In this document: positions 46,601-55,222 of the stretch, piece by piece | Layout: every line of letters starts with the position of its first letter | Position numbering within the stretch: the stretch's first letter is position 1 | Assembly (NCBI GenBank): GCA_031552335.1 | Contig: JAVBMQ010000052.1 | Coordinates: forward strand, 14,720-78,719 | Direction of reading: 5' to 3' | Origin: JAISFI01 sp031552335 | GTDB lineage: Bacteria > Bacteroidota > Bacteroidia > Bacteroidales > Azobacteroidaceae | DNA: 64,000 nucleotides | Position numbers and translations under genes: made by a program | The notes under the pieces: model-generated | Seen by the model: only the letters and a program-made list of their open reading frames with translations | Databases searched by the model: none | Told to the model about the DNA's origin: nothing

Positions 46601-47769
46601 TTGTATTTTATCAATCCCTGTCCGTTAGTCCCGATCCAAAGATTGTTTTCTTTGTCTTTATATAACCTGTTACAGTCGAAAACCTCGGCCTTTCGATGAA
46701 ATATATAGTAAAGAGGCGTTTTTTTGAATTTGAACATATTGGGATTGTAGCACGACAACCCGGCTTTATAGGTTCCCGCCCATACCGTGCCGTCGCTTTC
46801 GCACAAGATGCTGATAACTGAATTTTGGCTGATTGAATACGGGTTGTACACATCATTTTTGAGGACTTCGATTGTATTCGTTTTTTTATCAACGATATTA
46901 ATACCTCCCTGGTCGCTTCCTATCCATATCCGGCCGTTATTATCTTCACCTATACATCTTACAAAACTACCCGAAAGAGGCATTGTTCCACTGGTATTCA
47001 AAAATGTCCACTGGTTATTTTTTAGACTAAGATAAGCGGTACCTTTATCACCAATACCCGGATATATCCATACCTGATTGTCGGAATCTATGAAAATCGA
47101 TTTGGAAATGGTAGAATTTTTATCGTTATCTTTAAAAAAAGTATTGCGGAAATCTACCAATCCTGTTTCGGTATTGATACGTTCCAGAATACCGTTTTCG
47201 TGCAATGCCCATATAAAATGCTTTTGGGCTTTTACCTGTATAATTTCAGAAAAATCGAGTTCGTTATTACTATCGGATTGTTGATACGAGGTAACATTTT
47301 TGGTTTGAACATCATATTTATAAATGCCCTTACCGGGATAAGACAACAGGAAGTTTTTGTCTTTATCTATTTCAATCACAGAAGGAGCAGGTGGTAATCC
47401 CATCATATATAATAAGGAATCCGCATTGTTTATGAATGATTCTTTGTGCCAGTCGTATACTGTATAAAAGAAAACTTTCATCCACAAATTCCCATTGATG
47501 TCTTCCTGAATGTCTAATACTCCGTCATACATCAGACTACTAGGGTCACCTTTAACATATTTGTATGTTTTGAAATTAATCCCGTCATAGCGGTTCACTC
47601 CCATATTTGTACCTATCCAAAGAAACCCCCGGCTATCCCTGAATATAGATTCAACCTGATTGTTCGAAAGTCCATTGGTATTGTTTATATGTGAAAATTC
47701 AATCTGTTGAGAATAAACTAAAGCAGCTACAAAGGAAAAAAACAAGCACAATATAAATTGTCTCTTCAT
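43648..47769 (-). CDS. Hybrid two-component system regulator (HTCS), copy 2
   Basis: 1373 residues, signal peptide ending near LVYSQQ. It has propeller repeats in the periplasm (GLSNNQVESIFRDSRGFLWI, GRIWIGSDQGGIN, NLWIGTNGQGLI), a Y_Y_Y domain (LNPGTYKLIVYASNDDDIWM), a membrane span (WWAYLIYLLIIAGIIRWFV), a kinase (TNISHEFKTPLTLI; SDTGIGMKPEY), a receiver (IILCDVMMPKMNG) and an AraC-type HTH (VGLSRVHFYKKV, VGFNEPKYLRKYFKEEFG). It borders the xyloglucan core and is the closest regulator to the GH3/GH5 promoters. Sensor and DNA-binding parts differ clearly from copy 1, so the two should respond to different ligands. Confidence 0.95.
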   Translation of the reverse strand: MKRQFILCLFFSFVAALVYSQQIEFSHINNTNGLSNNQVESIFRDSRGFLWIGTNMGVNRYDGINFKTYKYVKGDPSSLMYDGVLDIQEDINGNLWMKVFFYTVYDWHKESFINNADSLLYMMGLPPAPSVIEIDKDKNFLLSYPGKGIYKYDVQTKNVTSYQQSDSNNELDFSEIIQVKAQKHFIWALHENGILERINTETGLVDFRNTFFKDNDKNSTISKSIFIDSDNQVWIYPGIGDKGTAYLSLKNNQWTFLNTSGTMPLSGSFVRCIGEDNNGRIWIGSDQGGINIVDKKTNTIEVLKNDVYNPYSISQNSVISILCESDGTVWAGTYKAGLSCYNPNMFKFKKTPLYYIFHRKAEVFDCNRLYKDKENNLWIGTNGQGLIKYNAQSGSVQRFQNNPNDPESISSDIITAIFEDHENTLWIGTFLGGLNAYRGRKFKRYQLDENNRNSLSNKSVYCIAEDNTHNLWIGTLGGGIDCLNPERNLFTNYNTQNSKLQSNFILSSFTDSLNNIYIGSDHGVYVIKQNSKEIIPYFSEPGYEDSLTVVSMSFQIVDSRGLLWMGTRRGINIYNPATKRFLYITSSNGLPGDEVSSLVEDNDGNIWAGTQNGLACIYCQYTNQTLEYSITAFGVNDGLPGSVCNQGAVFKDKDGTIYIGSAGGYVEFNPREIVYNRNIPQARFTDILITNQVIKPNVKYNGRVIIDKSIVDLNEIKLKYNETNFTIQFSALNFIHPEKNKYKYMLEGLDNNWIEITNGIGAASYSNLNPGTYKLIVYASNDDDIWMTDPITLKIIVEPPFWLSWWAYLIYLLIIAGIIRWFVKYKLNKQKKHYEQAQKILEADKQHEVDELKLRFFTNISHEFKTPLTLILTPLEKLMKSPVYPDYKLTMDIMYKNAHNLLTMVNEILDFRKFDLNKMTFHSSKGDIIEFTKDICLSFSNLAAEKSIKLTFTSYLQELQMEFDKEKMKKIVSNLISNAFKYTEEGHIDVSISISELMQNNEASPSKQMQLKVSDTGIGMKPEYLEKIFERFFRIEEPDKVHQSGTGVGLHLVSEYVKLHGGEISVESTEGKGSVFTVLIPMKNPVFTNLKNQDIIYLGDSMSLSLQDKENFGTTTVRRTDLPLLLVIDDNGDFCDFISDLFMDEYRIITANDGEEGHRIVLDELPDIILCDVMMPKMNGYELCRKVKEDMRTSHIPIILLTAKSSEESEYQGIDAGADDYISKPFNTEILKLKIAKIVEKQKKIQSNFKKKVDITLGDINVVSMDEKFIQNAVAIVEKNMSNPEFLVEDLCKEVGLSRVHFYKKVLALTGKTPSEFMRFIRLKHAKELLEKSQMYVSEIAYKVGFNEPKYLRKYFKEEFGITPNDYKKNLSK

Positions 47770-47795
47770 GGGTATTAAATCAATAGATTATTATA

Positions 47796-47803
47796 CAAAT
47801 GTA
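47796..47803 (-). promoter_or_regulatory. Candidate -7 element of HTCS copy 2
   Basis: TACATTTG on the minus strand, 26 bp before the HTCS start codon, matches TAnnTTTG. The AACATWT site at 27 bp, present in the four enzyme/transport promoters, is absent here, so the regulator is probably not controlled by that site. Confidence 0.5.
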
Positions 47804-47972
47804 CAAGATAATTTTTGAACGGTTCACACAGTTAAACAAAAATATTATTCCAGAATCCAGTCTTTTCAAAAATTGTATATTCATGTCTGATATTTTTAAC
47901 ACAATGGGGGTCAAATAAAAACATGTAACATTTTCGTAACAATTAGTTAAGAATTATGTAATATATACATTC

Positions 47973-47980
47973 TACATTTG
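47973..47980 (+). promoter_or_regulatory. Candidate -7 element of the porin gene
   Basis: TACATTTG, 25 bp before the porin start codon, matches TAnnTTTG. The rest of the 236-bp divergent gap is AT-rich with no other recognised signal. Confidence 0.5.
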
Positions 47981-48005
47981 CGTCAAAATTTTAATTAAAA
48001 AATTT

Positions 48006-49373
48006 ATGAAAAACAAATTGGTCTTAGTTCTTTTATCTTTTACCTGTTTTTTTAATAGTAGCTTGCAGGCTCAGGAAACTGAAATGAGCGATGTTGAAAA
48101 GCTTGACCAAAGGACTCTGGCTTTTGAGAGTGCAGTCAAAACACTTCAGAAGTTCAAAATCTCCGGGTATATCCAAACACAGTATCAGGTTGCACAACCC
48201 AATGCAGAGTTAAGTACAAATATGAAGGTTGGCGGAAACAATGAAAACCTCAACGAAAATTACAATAGGTTCGGAATTCGTCGCGGACGTATTAAATTTA
48301 CTTATGAAGAAGGTATTGCCTCCGGAGTTTTTCAGCTAGATATGACTGAAAACGGAATATCCGTGAAAGATGTTTATTTGAATATTAAAGATCCCTGGTT
48401 TAAATCAAGCGCTTTACGTTCTGGAATTTTTGACCGTACATTCGGTTATGAGATCAGTTATTCTTCTTCACGCCGGGAATCACCGGAACGTTCTACTGTT
48501 TTTCAAACGCTTTTTCCTAATGAACGTGATTTAGGTACTGCTCTTTATTTGCAACCGGCAAAAATATCCCCGCTTAATTTTCTTCATTTGGATTTAGGTA
48601 TTTTCGCAGGGAATGGGATTAAACCTGAAATGGATAACCACCTGGATTTTATAGGACACCTTTATGCAAGCAATAATATCGGATCACATGTCAAATATGG
48701 AATAGGAGTTTCATATTACAATGGGGGTGTAATGCAATACAGCAAAGATGTTTATACGATGGATGGTAATGTTTTTGTATTGAACAGTGACTCTGTATCT
48801 AACTTCAGAAAGTCTGCCAAAAGAGAATACTTCGGAATTGACGGACAATTTAATTATATTTCTAAAGCCGGAATGACCAAAATACATGCCGAATATTTAT
48901 TCGGCCAACAACCGGGAAGCAAATCTTCAAGTAAAAGTCCTAATTCAGGGGTACTTGCAACAGTAGTCCGGGAAATGAACCCAAATCTGGTTACCAACGA
49001 CACTTATATCCGTAACTTTAACGGAGGATATGTCATGCTTACCCAAGACTTAGGAAAACTTCCCTTTACCGCCGTACTGAAATACGACTGGTATGATCCG
49101 AATACTCAAGTAAAAGGAAGTGAAATCGGAGAAGATGTGGAAACAAACCAATATAAAACCGGGTTTGCCGACTTGTCACAAAATACGATTGGACTCGGAG
49201 CTTTGTGGAAAGCCAGTAATAACCTCCTCCTTACAGCTTATTATGAAATCAATAATTATGAAAAAGCAGATCTTTCATACAAATTCAACAGCAATACAAA
49301 CGGAGAAAAAGCATTTGTAGTTAACGACCTGAAAAGAAATGTATTTACATTGAGATTGCAATATAAATTTTAA
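48006..49373 (+). CDS. Outer-membrane porin (phosphate-selective porin O/P-like)
   Basis: 455 residues, signal peptide ending SLQAQE. After a short coiled N-terminal segment (DVEKLDQRTLAFESAVKTLQ), amphipathic beta strands fill the rest (GYIQTQYQVAQ, FGIRRGRIKFTYE, YFGIDGQFNYISKAG) up to the terminal aromatic LRLQYKF. The RRGRIKF strand and overall layout fit the O/P porin family. It is monocistronic. The substrate is unknown and need not be phosphate. It is adjacent to HTCS copy 2 but lacks the shared promoter site. Confidence 0.8.
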   Translation: MKNKLVLVLLSFTCFFNSSLQAQETEMSDVEKLDQRTLAFESAVKTLQKFKISGYIQTQYQVAQPNAELSTNMKVGGNNENLNENYNRFGIRRGRIKFTYEEGIASGVFQLDMTENGISVKDVYLNIKDPWFKSSALRSGIFDRTFGYEISYSSSRRESPERSTVFQTLFPNERDLGTALYLQPAKISPLNFLHLDLGIFAGNGIKPEMDNHLDFIGHLYASNNIGSHVKYGIGVSYYNGGVMQYSKDVYTMDGNVFVLNSDSVSNFRKSAKREYFGIDGQFNYISKAGMTKIHAEYLFGQQPGSKSSSKSPNSGVLATVVREMNPNLVTNDTYIRNFNGGYVMLTQDLGKLPFTAVLKYDWYDPNTQVKGSEIGEDVETNQYKTGFADLSQNTIGLGALWKASNNLLLTAYYEINNYEKADLSYKFNSNTNGEKAFVVNDLKRNVFTLRLQYKF

Positions 49374-49492
49374 TTGTCTTTTACGTGGAGGTAAAGTCCT
49401 TAAACGTGGAGGTCTTCTTGACTTTTGACTATATGCCGTACCCATATAATACCCAATTTTATTCTTCCACAGCATTCCACATAAAAGGTATT

Positions 49493-50218
49493 TCAAATCC
49501 CAATAGAAGTATAATAGTAATAGTCTTTCACAATACGAACAAGGAATCCACGGTCTGATTCAGACATTTCCACATCCAATGTTTTTTTAACTTTATTAGC
49601 TAATTCATTGATACGCAATTCATTTCCATCTTCAGGGAGATCCAGAAAGTTACGAATCAATGCCACTTGTCCTTCAGAAAGTTTTTCCACCTGCGGATAT
49701 ACAGGTTCGTAGTTATCATCAAATTCATAATATTCGGCTCCGATATCTATTTTGTCTGAGGTTCTGACAACGACCGTTCCGGCGGCCAGGTCACCTATCC
49801 GCTGATGTCTTCTTGTAAAAAAAATAAAGAAGGTACCCAATGCTCCCAGAAAAGGAAAGAAATCAGCAATACGAAGCAACCAACGAAGGAAATGAGAACC
49901 GATGGAAGGAGCAGAACCATCCATATGGGTAACCCGTACCTTCAAGGCCATTTTTCCTGGAGTCTGTCCATTTATAAAACCTTCGAAAAGAAAATTATAA
50001 AAAGTAACCGGGATCAATAAAATCAAAACAATGATCAGACTCAGATCATCGGAAGGATTTGAGTAAATTCCCCATTGTTCAAAAAGAAGATATATGAAGA
50101 AGATATAAAAACCCTGAATGAACCAATCAAGGACAGTAGCCAGTCCCCGTTCAAACACACTCGCAGGTTTATAAGCAATTGTTACATGCTGACCGGTTAA
50201 AATATCAATAGATTCCAT
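49493..50218 (-). CDS. RDD-family integral membrane protein
   Basis: 241 residues. An RDD domain occupies about residues 18-155: VFERGLATVLDWFIQGFYIF, FEGFINGQTPGKMALKVRV, FLRWLLRIADFFPFLGALGT, RHQRIGDLAAGTVVV, with three hydrophobic spans. A soluble tail of about 80 residues follows. RDD proteins of this type accompany SpoIIM-DUF4129-MoxR clusters in Bacteroidota; here it is divergent from that operon with a 61-bp shared promoter region. Molecular function unknown. Confidence 0.9.
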   Translation of the reverse strand: MESIDILTGQHVTIAYKPASVFERGLATVLDWFIQGFYIFFIYLLFEQWGIYSNPSDDLSLIIVLILLIPVTFYNFLFEGFINGQTPGKMALKVRVTHMDGSAPSIGSHFLRWLLRIADFFPFLGALGTFFIFFTRRHQRIGDLAAGTVVVRTSDKIDIGAEYYEFDDNYEPVYPQVEKLSEGQVALIRNFLDLPEDGNELRINELANKVKKTLDVEMSESDRGFLVRIVKDYYYYTSIGI

Positions 50219-50225
50219 AATTTTT

Positions 50226-50257
50226 TTTGCAAAAATAACAAAACTTCCCTACTTTTG
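50226..50257 (+). promoter_or_regulatory. Promoter of the SpoIIM-MoxR operon, overlapping the RDD promoter
   Basis: TTTG (50226-50229), 20-bp spacer, TACTTTTG (50250-50257): a full match to the Bacteroidota -33/-7 promoter, 23 bp before the SpoIIM-like start. On the other strand TATTTTTG (50230-50237) is a -7 candidate for the RDD gene 12 bp from its start. The two promoters overlap and may compete. Confidence 0.75.
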
Positions 50258-50279
50258 CATCTTTACTAAACAGAACTTC

Positions 50280-51230
50280 ATGAAAGAAGCCCTTTTTATC
50301 CGGCAAAACAGTGCTAAATGGAAGACGTATGAAGGAAGGATCAAGTATCCTTCTCAATATACGCCGGATGAACTGGCAGATATATACATCGACCTGACAA
50401 ATGATTTGTCATTTTCCCGCACGCATTATCCTCATTCCAGAGTAACATTTTACCTGAATAATCTCTCATCCAAATTACATCAGTATATACATGGGAGAAA
50501 AAAAGAAAATATTTCGGCTATCATTACTTTCTGGACAAAAAAAATGCCTCTTGTCATGTATGAGGCCCGGAAGGAATTGCTGTATGCTTTCCTGATTTTT
50601 CTGGTCAGTGCTTTGATTGGTGTTGTTTCCACTTTGAATGATGAAGAATTCTCCCGGGTTATCCTGACTGATCATTATGTAGATATGACTTTGGATAATA
50701 TACAATCAGGCGATCCGATGGCTGTTTATAAGGATGAGCATCAAACCGGAATGTTCTTCGGTATAACAATCAACAACATCCGTGTATCCTTCTATACTTT
50801 CATTGCAGGAATATTCACATCAGTCTGCACAGCTTATTTTCTTTTGGTAAATGGTGTTGTGATAGGGACTTTCCAGACTTTTTTCGCAGAGCACGGACTC
50901 TTATGGGAATCTTTTCTGACGATCTGGATACATGGAACACTGGAAATATCAGCTATTATCATTGCCGGAGCAGCTGGTATATCAATGGGCAACGGGTGGT
51001 TATTCCCGGGTACCTATTCCAGGATTGAATCATTCCGGAGAGGCGCAAAAAAAGGATTAAAGATTATTGTGGGGTTGATCCCTATTTTTATTATTGCCGG
51101 TTTTTTTGAATCATTCCTGACACGTAATACAGAATGGCCGGATGCGGCGCGGCTGATTGTGATATTAGGATCACTGGTGTTTGTGATTTTTTATTTTATT
51201 GTTTGGCCGAGACGGGCTGTTAAAAGTTAA
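50280..51230 (+). CDS. SpoIIM-like (stage II sporulation protein M family) membrane protein
   Basis: 316 residues. A soluble N-terminal region (KEALFIRQNSAKWKTYEGRI) is followed by four or five membrane spans (LLYAFLIFLVSALIGVVS, FYTFIAGIFTSVCTAYFLLV, IWIHGTLEISAIIIAGAAGI), the conserved HGTLEI motif being diagnostic of the family. In non-sporulating Bacteroidota it belongs to the MoxR-associated envelope cluster and has no known biochemical role. It is the first gene of the rightward operon, 17 bp before the next. Confidence 0.88.
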   Translation: MKEALFIRQNSAKWKTYEGRIKYPSQYTPDELADIYIDLTNDLSFSRTHYPHSRVTFYLNNLSSKLHQYIHGRKKENISAIITFWTKKMPLVMYEARKELLYAFLIFLVSALIGVVSTLNDEEFSRVILTDHYVDMTLDNIQSGDPMAVYKDEHQTGMFFGITINNIRVSFYTFIAGIFTSVCTAYFLLVNGVVIGTFQTFFAEHGLLWESFLTIWIHGTLEISAIIIAGAAGISMGNGWLFPGTYSRIESFRRGAKKGLKIIVGLIPIFIIAGFFESFLTRNTEWPDAARLIVILGSLVFVIFYFIVWPRRAVKS

Positions 51231-51247
51231 TAATTATAATATTTATC

Positions 51248-52174
51248 ATGGAAGATAAGAAAAAGATTGAATTGTATAAAAAACGGAAGTTAAGTGAAGT
51301 ACTTGCGGATTCTATGAATTTTATTCAGTATAATGCCAAGGCTATTTTCAAAAACCTGGCATTGGTTTCGTTACCTTTTGCTGTAGTGGCTGCCTACTTT
51401 TCGAAATATCAGGCAAGCAGCGCTTTTTCTTCTGCATTTTTAGGAATGAATGGTATTGCGAGTGATACTTTTCTTACAGGTATACTGGTATATATGCTGG
51501 TAGTGATTATTGCTCATTCCGTTATATACGGAACTTGTGCATCCATGATGCGAAAATATGAGTCCGAAGAATTGACTGCGAAGACCAGATTATCAGATTT
51601 GAGCACCGATCTTCTTCCTTTTTCGTTGAAAACTCTCGCTCTTTTCCTTATTGTTTTTACTGTAGCCATACTGATTATTTTTCTGGTGGCCTTTGCTTTT
51701 TTATCAGTATTGAATGTTAGATCATGGGTGATACTGTTGTTGATCGTTCTTTTTTTCACTATGATTGTCCCCCTTTCTATGGTATTTTTTCCTATGTATT
51801 TCAAAAACATATCCATTTGGGCCTCCTTTTCAGAAGGAATAAGAATCGGTTTAAAAAAATGGGGATCTACTTTTGTAGTCTTATTGGTAGGAAGCTTATT
51901 TATATGGCTGATGTCCATGTTTTTATCTGTTCCTTATTATATTGCATTATTCCTGCAGGGAATTCTGGGGACTAACGCTATTGATATCACAGGTTCCGGA
52001 TCATTTCTCATTACCGATATCATTATGTATGTAGGTTCTTTCATTATGGTTTATGGTACATTCCTGGTCACTCCTTTCATTTTTGTTCCCTTAGCATTCC
52101 AATATTGCAGGATCAGAGAAGAGGAAGAGGGTGTCTCCATGGAAAGTGAAATCGACCATTTTGATGAAATCTGA
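51248..52174 (+). CDS. Polytopic membrane protein of the MoxR cluster
   Basis: 308 residues with about six hydrophobic spans (LVSLPFAVVAAYFS, GILVYMLVVIIAHSVIYG, LKTLALFLIVFTVAILIIFL, WVILLLIVLFFTMIVPLSMV, LLVGSLFIWLMSMFLSVPYY, GSFIMVYGTFLVTPFIFVPL) and an acidic soluble tail (REEEEGVSMESEIDHFDE). I do not recognise a named family with certainty; uncharacterised membrane proteins commonly occupy this position in the cluster. It ends 4 bp before the likely start of the DUF4129 gene. Confidence 0.75.
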   Translation: MEDKKKIELYKKRKLSEVLADSMNFIQYNAKAIFKNLALVSLPFAVVAAYFSKYQASSAFSSAFLGMNGIASDTFLTGILVYMLVVIIAHSVIYGTCASMMRKYESEELTAKTRLSDLSTDLLPFSLKTLALFLIVFTVAILIIFLVAFAFLSVLNVRSWVILLLIVLFFTMIVPLSMVFFPMYFKNISIWASFSEGIRIGLKKWGSTFVVLLVGSLFIWLMSMFLSVPYYIALFLQGILGTNAIDITGSGSFLITDIIMYVGSFIMVYGTFLVTPFIFVPLAFQYCRIREEEEGVSMESEIDHFDEI

Positions 52175-52178
52175 TCAG

Positions 52179-53021
52179 ATGGGTAAAGCAAAGCTGAAAA
52201 TATTTTTCACATTTTCCATTGTGATGCTTTCTTTCCAATGGATTTGGGGAGAAAAGCTTGACAGTATTGCTTTGCAAGAATTCGACAGTATTGTTTTAAA
52301 TGCATCTGATGAAAACACTTATTATCCGGATGATGATGACTATGAAACAGAGCCCCAAAGGATTTCATATGCCCGGGATATTACAAGCAGATTAGACTCC
52401 AGCCATATTTCTGCCGTATCTCCGGATGAAGCAACTTTAAGCAGCTTCAAAAATGACCCGGATTACAACTATTATGAACACCAGATCAAAGACGAAAGAT
52501 CTATCTGGGATTATATCATGGAATCCATCCGCCGCTGGCTATCCGACAACACAGAGGAAGTAGACATTGAAGACAAAACTGTTGATAATGTTGTGATGGT
52601 TGTCGGCATTTTGCTGTTGATCGGGTTATTGTTCCTTCTGTATCGCAAAAAGCCTTCTTTATTCTACCGGAATAAAAAGGTCAAACCGGATTATAAAGTA
52701 GAAGAAGAAAATATTTATGGTATAGATTTCGACCAACTCATAGCTGCGGCTCTGAAAGAAAAAGCATATACCCATGCCATCCGGTGGAAATATCTTCAGA
52801 CCTTGAAATGGATGGAAGACAGAGAACTGATCAAATGGAATCCGAATAAAACAGTTATTGAGTATTGCTACGAACTGAAAAATCCGGATTTAAGGAATCA
52901 ATTCCGTACTTTTTCCACATTTTTCCTATATTTCAGGTATGGTAATTTTGAATCAGAAGAAGTGCATTTCAACGAGATGAAAATGATGTCGGACGAAATC
53001 AAAAAAGCATTGTATTTATGA
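52179..53021 (+). CDS. DUF4129-domain membrane protein
   Basis: 280 residues from ATG 52179 (MGKAKLKIFFTFSIVMLSFQ signal peptide), chosen because upstream starts overlap the preceding gene and break the signal; ATG 52164 is an alternative. An acidic periplasmic region (NASDENTYYPDDDDYETEPQ) is followed by one membrane span (VVMVVGILLLIGLLFLLYR) and the cytoplasmic DUF4129 region (LKEKAYTHAIRWKYLQTLKW, FRTFSTFFLYFRYGNFE). It overlaps the next gene by 4 bp (ATGA), showing translational coupling. Function unknown. Confidence 0.85.
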   Translation: MGKAKLKIFFTFSIVMLSFQWIWGEKLDSIALQEFDSIVLNASDENTYYPDDDDYETEPQRISYARDITSRLDSSHISAVSPDEATLSSFKNDPDYNYYEHQIKDERSIWDYIMESIRRWLSDNTEEVDIEDKTVDNVVMVVGILLLIGLLFLLYRKKPSLFYRNKKVKPDYKVEEENIYGIDFDQLIAAALKEKAYTHAIRWKYLQTLKWMEDRELIKWNPNKTVIEYCYELKNPDLRNQFRTFSTFFLYFRYGNFESEEVHFNEMKMMSDEIKKALYL

Positions 53022-54217
53022 AAAACAAGGCTTTGTATATTATCATATTGATCTTGTTGTTTGTTGCAGTGTATCTCTTCAACAGCCATCAACCGAAGAC
53101 TTTTCAGTGGGAACCGACTTATAGTGCACACGACAGGAATCCGTTCGGTACATACGTTTTCGAAGAATTATTAAAAAAATCGTGGAAAAATCCTTATACT
53201 CATTCATATAAAACAATCCGGAGATTGGAATATGAAGGATCACTGACCAACCAGAATATATTACTCCTCTCCAATTATTTAGATGTAGGTAATGATGAAT
53301 TGGACAATATGCTGGAATATGCAGAAAAAGGACACACCATTTTCATTGCTGCCGGCAGTTTTTCGCACACGATTGAGAAAAAAATGGAATTTTATACCAT
53401 GTATGGTAATTGGTGGTATGACCGGATGGCTGTACAAAGAAATGCCGACACATTGAAAATCGACAGAAAAGTAAAACTTTGTTCGCCGGTATTTGCTGAA
53501 AAAGAATACAAATTCCCGAAAATGATTTTAAGCTGTTATTTCGATTCTATTCCGGAAAACAGCCGGGTATTGGCTGTTAATGACAGCCTGCAACCCATCG
53601 CCATCTCTTGTCCGGTAGGTAAAGGAAATATGATTTTTTGTTGTAGTCCGATGATTTTCACCAATTATGGTATTTTATCGGAAGATGCGGAATTCATCTG
53701 GGGATTGTTATCCTATTTAGAAGGAGCTCCTTTACTGCGAACAGAGTTTTATGAAACGGGAAGTGATGAAAGTCAGTCACCGTTCCGGTATCTCCTGAAA
53801 GAACCGCCTCTCCGCTGGGCGTTATATATCACACTGCTGACGATTCTGATCTTTATGATATTTACTGCCAAAAGGAAACAACGGGTTATTCCGGTAATTA
53901 AGGATCCGGAAAATCATTTATTGAAGTTTATTCGTTCGCTCTCTACTCTTTATTTGAGAAAAAGTGACAATAACGACATTCTTCAAAAGAAATATACGCT
54001 TTTCGGCGAACAATTACAAAGAAAATATGGTATTGATATTATCAACAAACCTCATGATCAGGAACTATTTGAAAGGATTGCGCAAAAAACAGGTCATCCG
54101 ACAAATGAAATAAAATCTCTTTTCAAAAACTTTGAAGTCATTGACTCCGACTTCAATCTTTCGGATAAAATGTTGATAGAATCAGTGATAAAAATGGACA
54201 AAATATTAAAATCATAA
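53018..54217 (+). CDS. DUF4350-domain protein
   Basis: 399 residues. N-terminal membrane anchor (LYIIILILLFVAVYLFNSH), a soluble alpha/beta domain of DUF4350 type (RNPFGTYVFEELLKKSWKN, LLLSNYLDVGNDELDNML, GHTIFIAAGSFSHTI, GKGNMIFCCSPMIFTNYG), a second span (LRWALYITLLTILIFMIFTA) and a helical tail. It is coupled to the DUF4129 gene upstream and lies 11 bp before MoxR. Membrane-anchored partner of the cluster; activity unknown. Confidence 0.85.
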   Translation: MKNKALYIIILILLFVAVYLFNSHQPKTFQWEPTYSAHDRNPFGTYVFEELLKKSWKNPYTHSYKTIRRLEYEGSLTNQNILLLSNYLDVGNDELDNMLEYAEKGHTIFIAAGSFSHTIEKKMEFYTMYGNWWYDRMAVQRNADTLKIDRKVKLCSPVFAEKEYKFPKMILSCYFDSIPENSRVLAVNDSLQPIAISCPVGKGNMIFCCSPMIFTNYGILSEDAEFIWGLLSYLEGAPLLRTEFYETGSDESQSPFRYLLKEPPLRWALYITLLTILIFMIFTAKRKQRVIPVIKDPENHLLKFIRSLSTLYLRKSDNNDILQKKYTLFGEQLQRKYGIDIINKPHDQELFERIAQKTGHPTNEIKSLFKNFEVIDSDFNLSDKMLIESVIKMDKILKS

Positions 54218-54228
54218 AGATACATCCT

Positions 54229-55200
54229 ATGGAAAATTTTGAAACCAGAATAGATTTAAGCGATTTTTCGGAGAAAATCAAAGCCTTGAAATCAAATATT
54301 TCAAGTATCATTGTCGGCCAGGAACAAGCTGTAGATCTGATTCTGACCGCAATATTAGCTGACGGTCACGTATTGATAGAAGGGGTTCCGGGGGTAGCAA
54401 AAACGTTAATCGCACGCCTCACAGCCAAACTGATCAATACCAATTTCTCCCGTATCCAATTCACGCCAGACCTGATGCCTTCCGATGTATTGGGAACATC
54501 TGTTTTCAACATGCAAACCAGTTCTTTTGAGTTTCACCAAGGACCTGTTTTTTCGGAAATCATACTGATTGATGAAATCAACCGGGCGCCGGCTAAAACA
54601 CAAGCCGCCCTTTTTGAAGTCATGGAAGAAAGACAGGCTACAATTGATGGAAAAACCTATGCTATGGGAGATATATACACCATCATTGCCACCCAGAATC
54701 CCATCGAACAGGAAGGTACTTACCGTTTACCCGAAGCCCAGTTAGACCGTTTCCTGATGAAAATCAACATCGGATACCCGGATGCCAATGAAGAATTGGA
54801 TATACTGACCCGTCACCACGAAAATATTCACCTGGGAAAATTAAAAGAAATCAAAGCTATCCTAACCAAAAAGGAAGTAAAAACTTTCCGGGAATTGGTT
54901 TCTAAGGTATTTGTAGAACCTAGTTTGCTGAAATATATTTCACAAATAATCGTTGCTACGAGAAATAGTCCGGCTATCTATTTAGGCGCTTCGCCTCGAG
55001 CTTCTATTGCTTTATTAAATGCATCCAAAGCATATGCTTTGTTAGAAGGGCGTGATTTTATCACACCGGATGATATCAAATATTTAGCTCCTTCGGTATT
55101 GCATCACCGGATTATTTTATCTGCAGAAACTGAGATGGAAGGACATTCTGCTCTCAGCGTATGTAAACGTTTGATGGAAAAAATTGAGGTTCCGAAATAA
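54229..55200 (+). CDS. MoxR-family AAA+ ATPase
   Basis: 323 residues. AAA_3 architecture: IIVGQEQAVDLILTAILADG, Walker A GVPGVAKT, Walker B IILIDEINRAPAKTQ, sensor 1 IIATQNPIEQEG, arginine finger region LPEAQLDRFLMK, and the C-terminal lid (SPRASIALLNASKAYA, DDIKYLAPSVLHHRI). MoxR ATPases act as chaperones that assemble partner proteins, normally a DUF58/VWA protein encoded next door. Here the next gene is an unrelated symporter. Confidence 0.96.
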   Translation: MENFETRIDLSDFSEKIKALKSNISSIIVGQEQAVDLILTAILADGHVLIEGVPGVAKTLIARLTAKLINTNFSRIQFTPDLMPSDVLGTSVFNMQTSSFEFHQGPVFSEIILIDEINRAPAKTQAALFEVMEERQATIDGKTYAMGDIYTIIATQNPIEQEGTYRLPEAQLDRFLMKINIGYPDANEELDILTRHHENIHLGKLKEIKAILTKKEVKTFRELVSKVFVEPSLLKYISQIIVATRNSPAIYLGASPRASIALLNASKAYALLEGRDFITPDDIKYLAPSVLHHRIILSAETEMEGHSALSVCKRLMEKIEVPK

Positions 55201-55222
55201 TTTTTATTCCTCCTTCTTAACG

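Noticed and set aside
47927..47933. AACATTT upstream of the porin as another regulon site
   Set aside because: It is 39 bp, not 27 bp, from the nearest -7 element, and its flanks match the consensus poorly.
49383..49413. Direct repeat ACGTGGAGGT after the porin gene
   Set aside because: Only two short copies; no evidence of function or of a mobile element.
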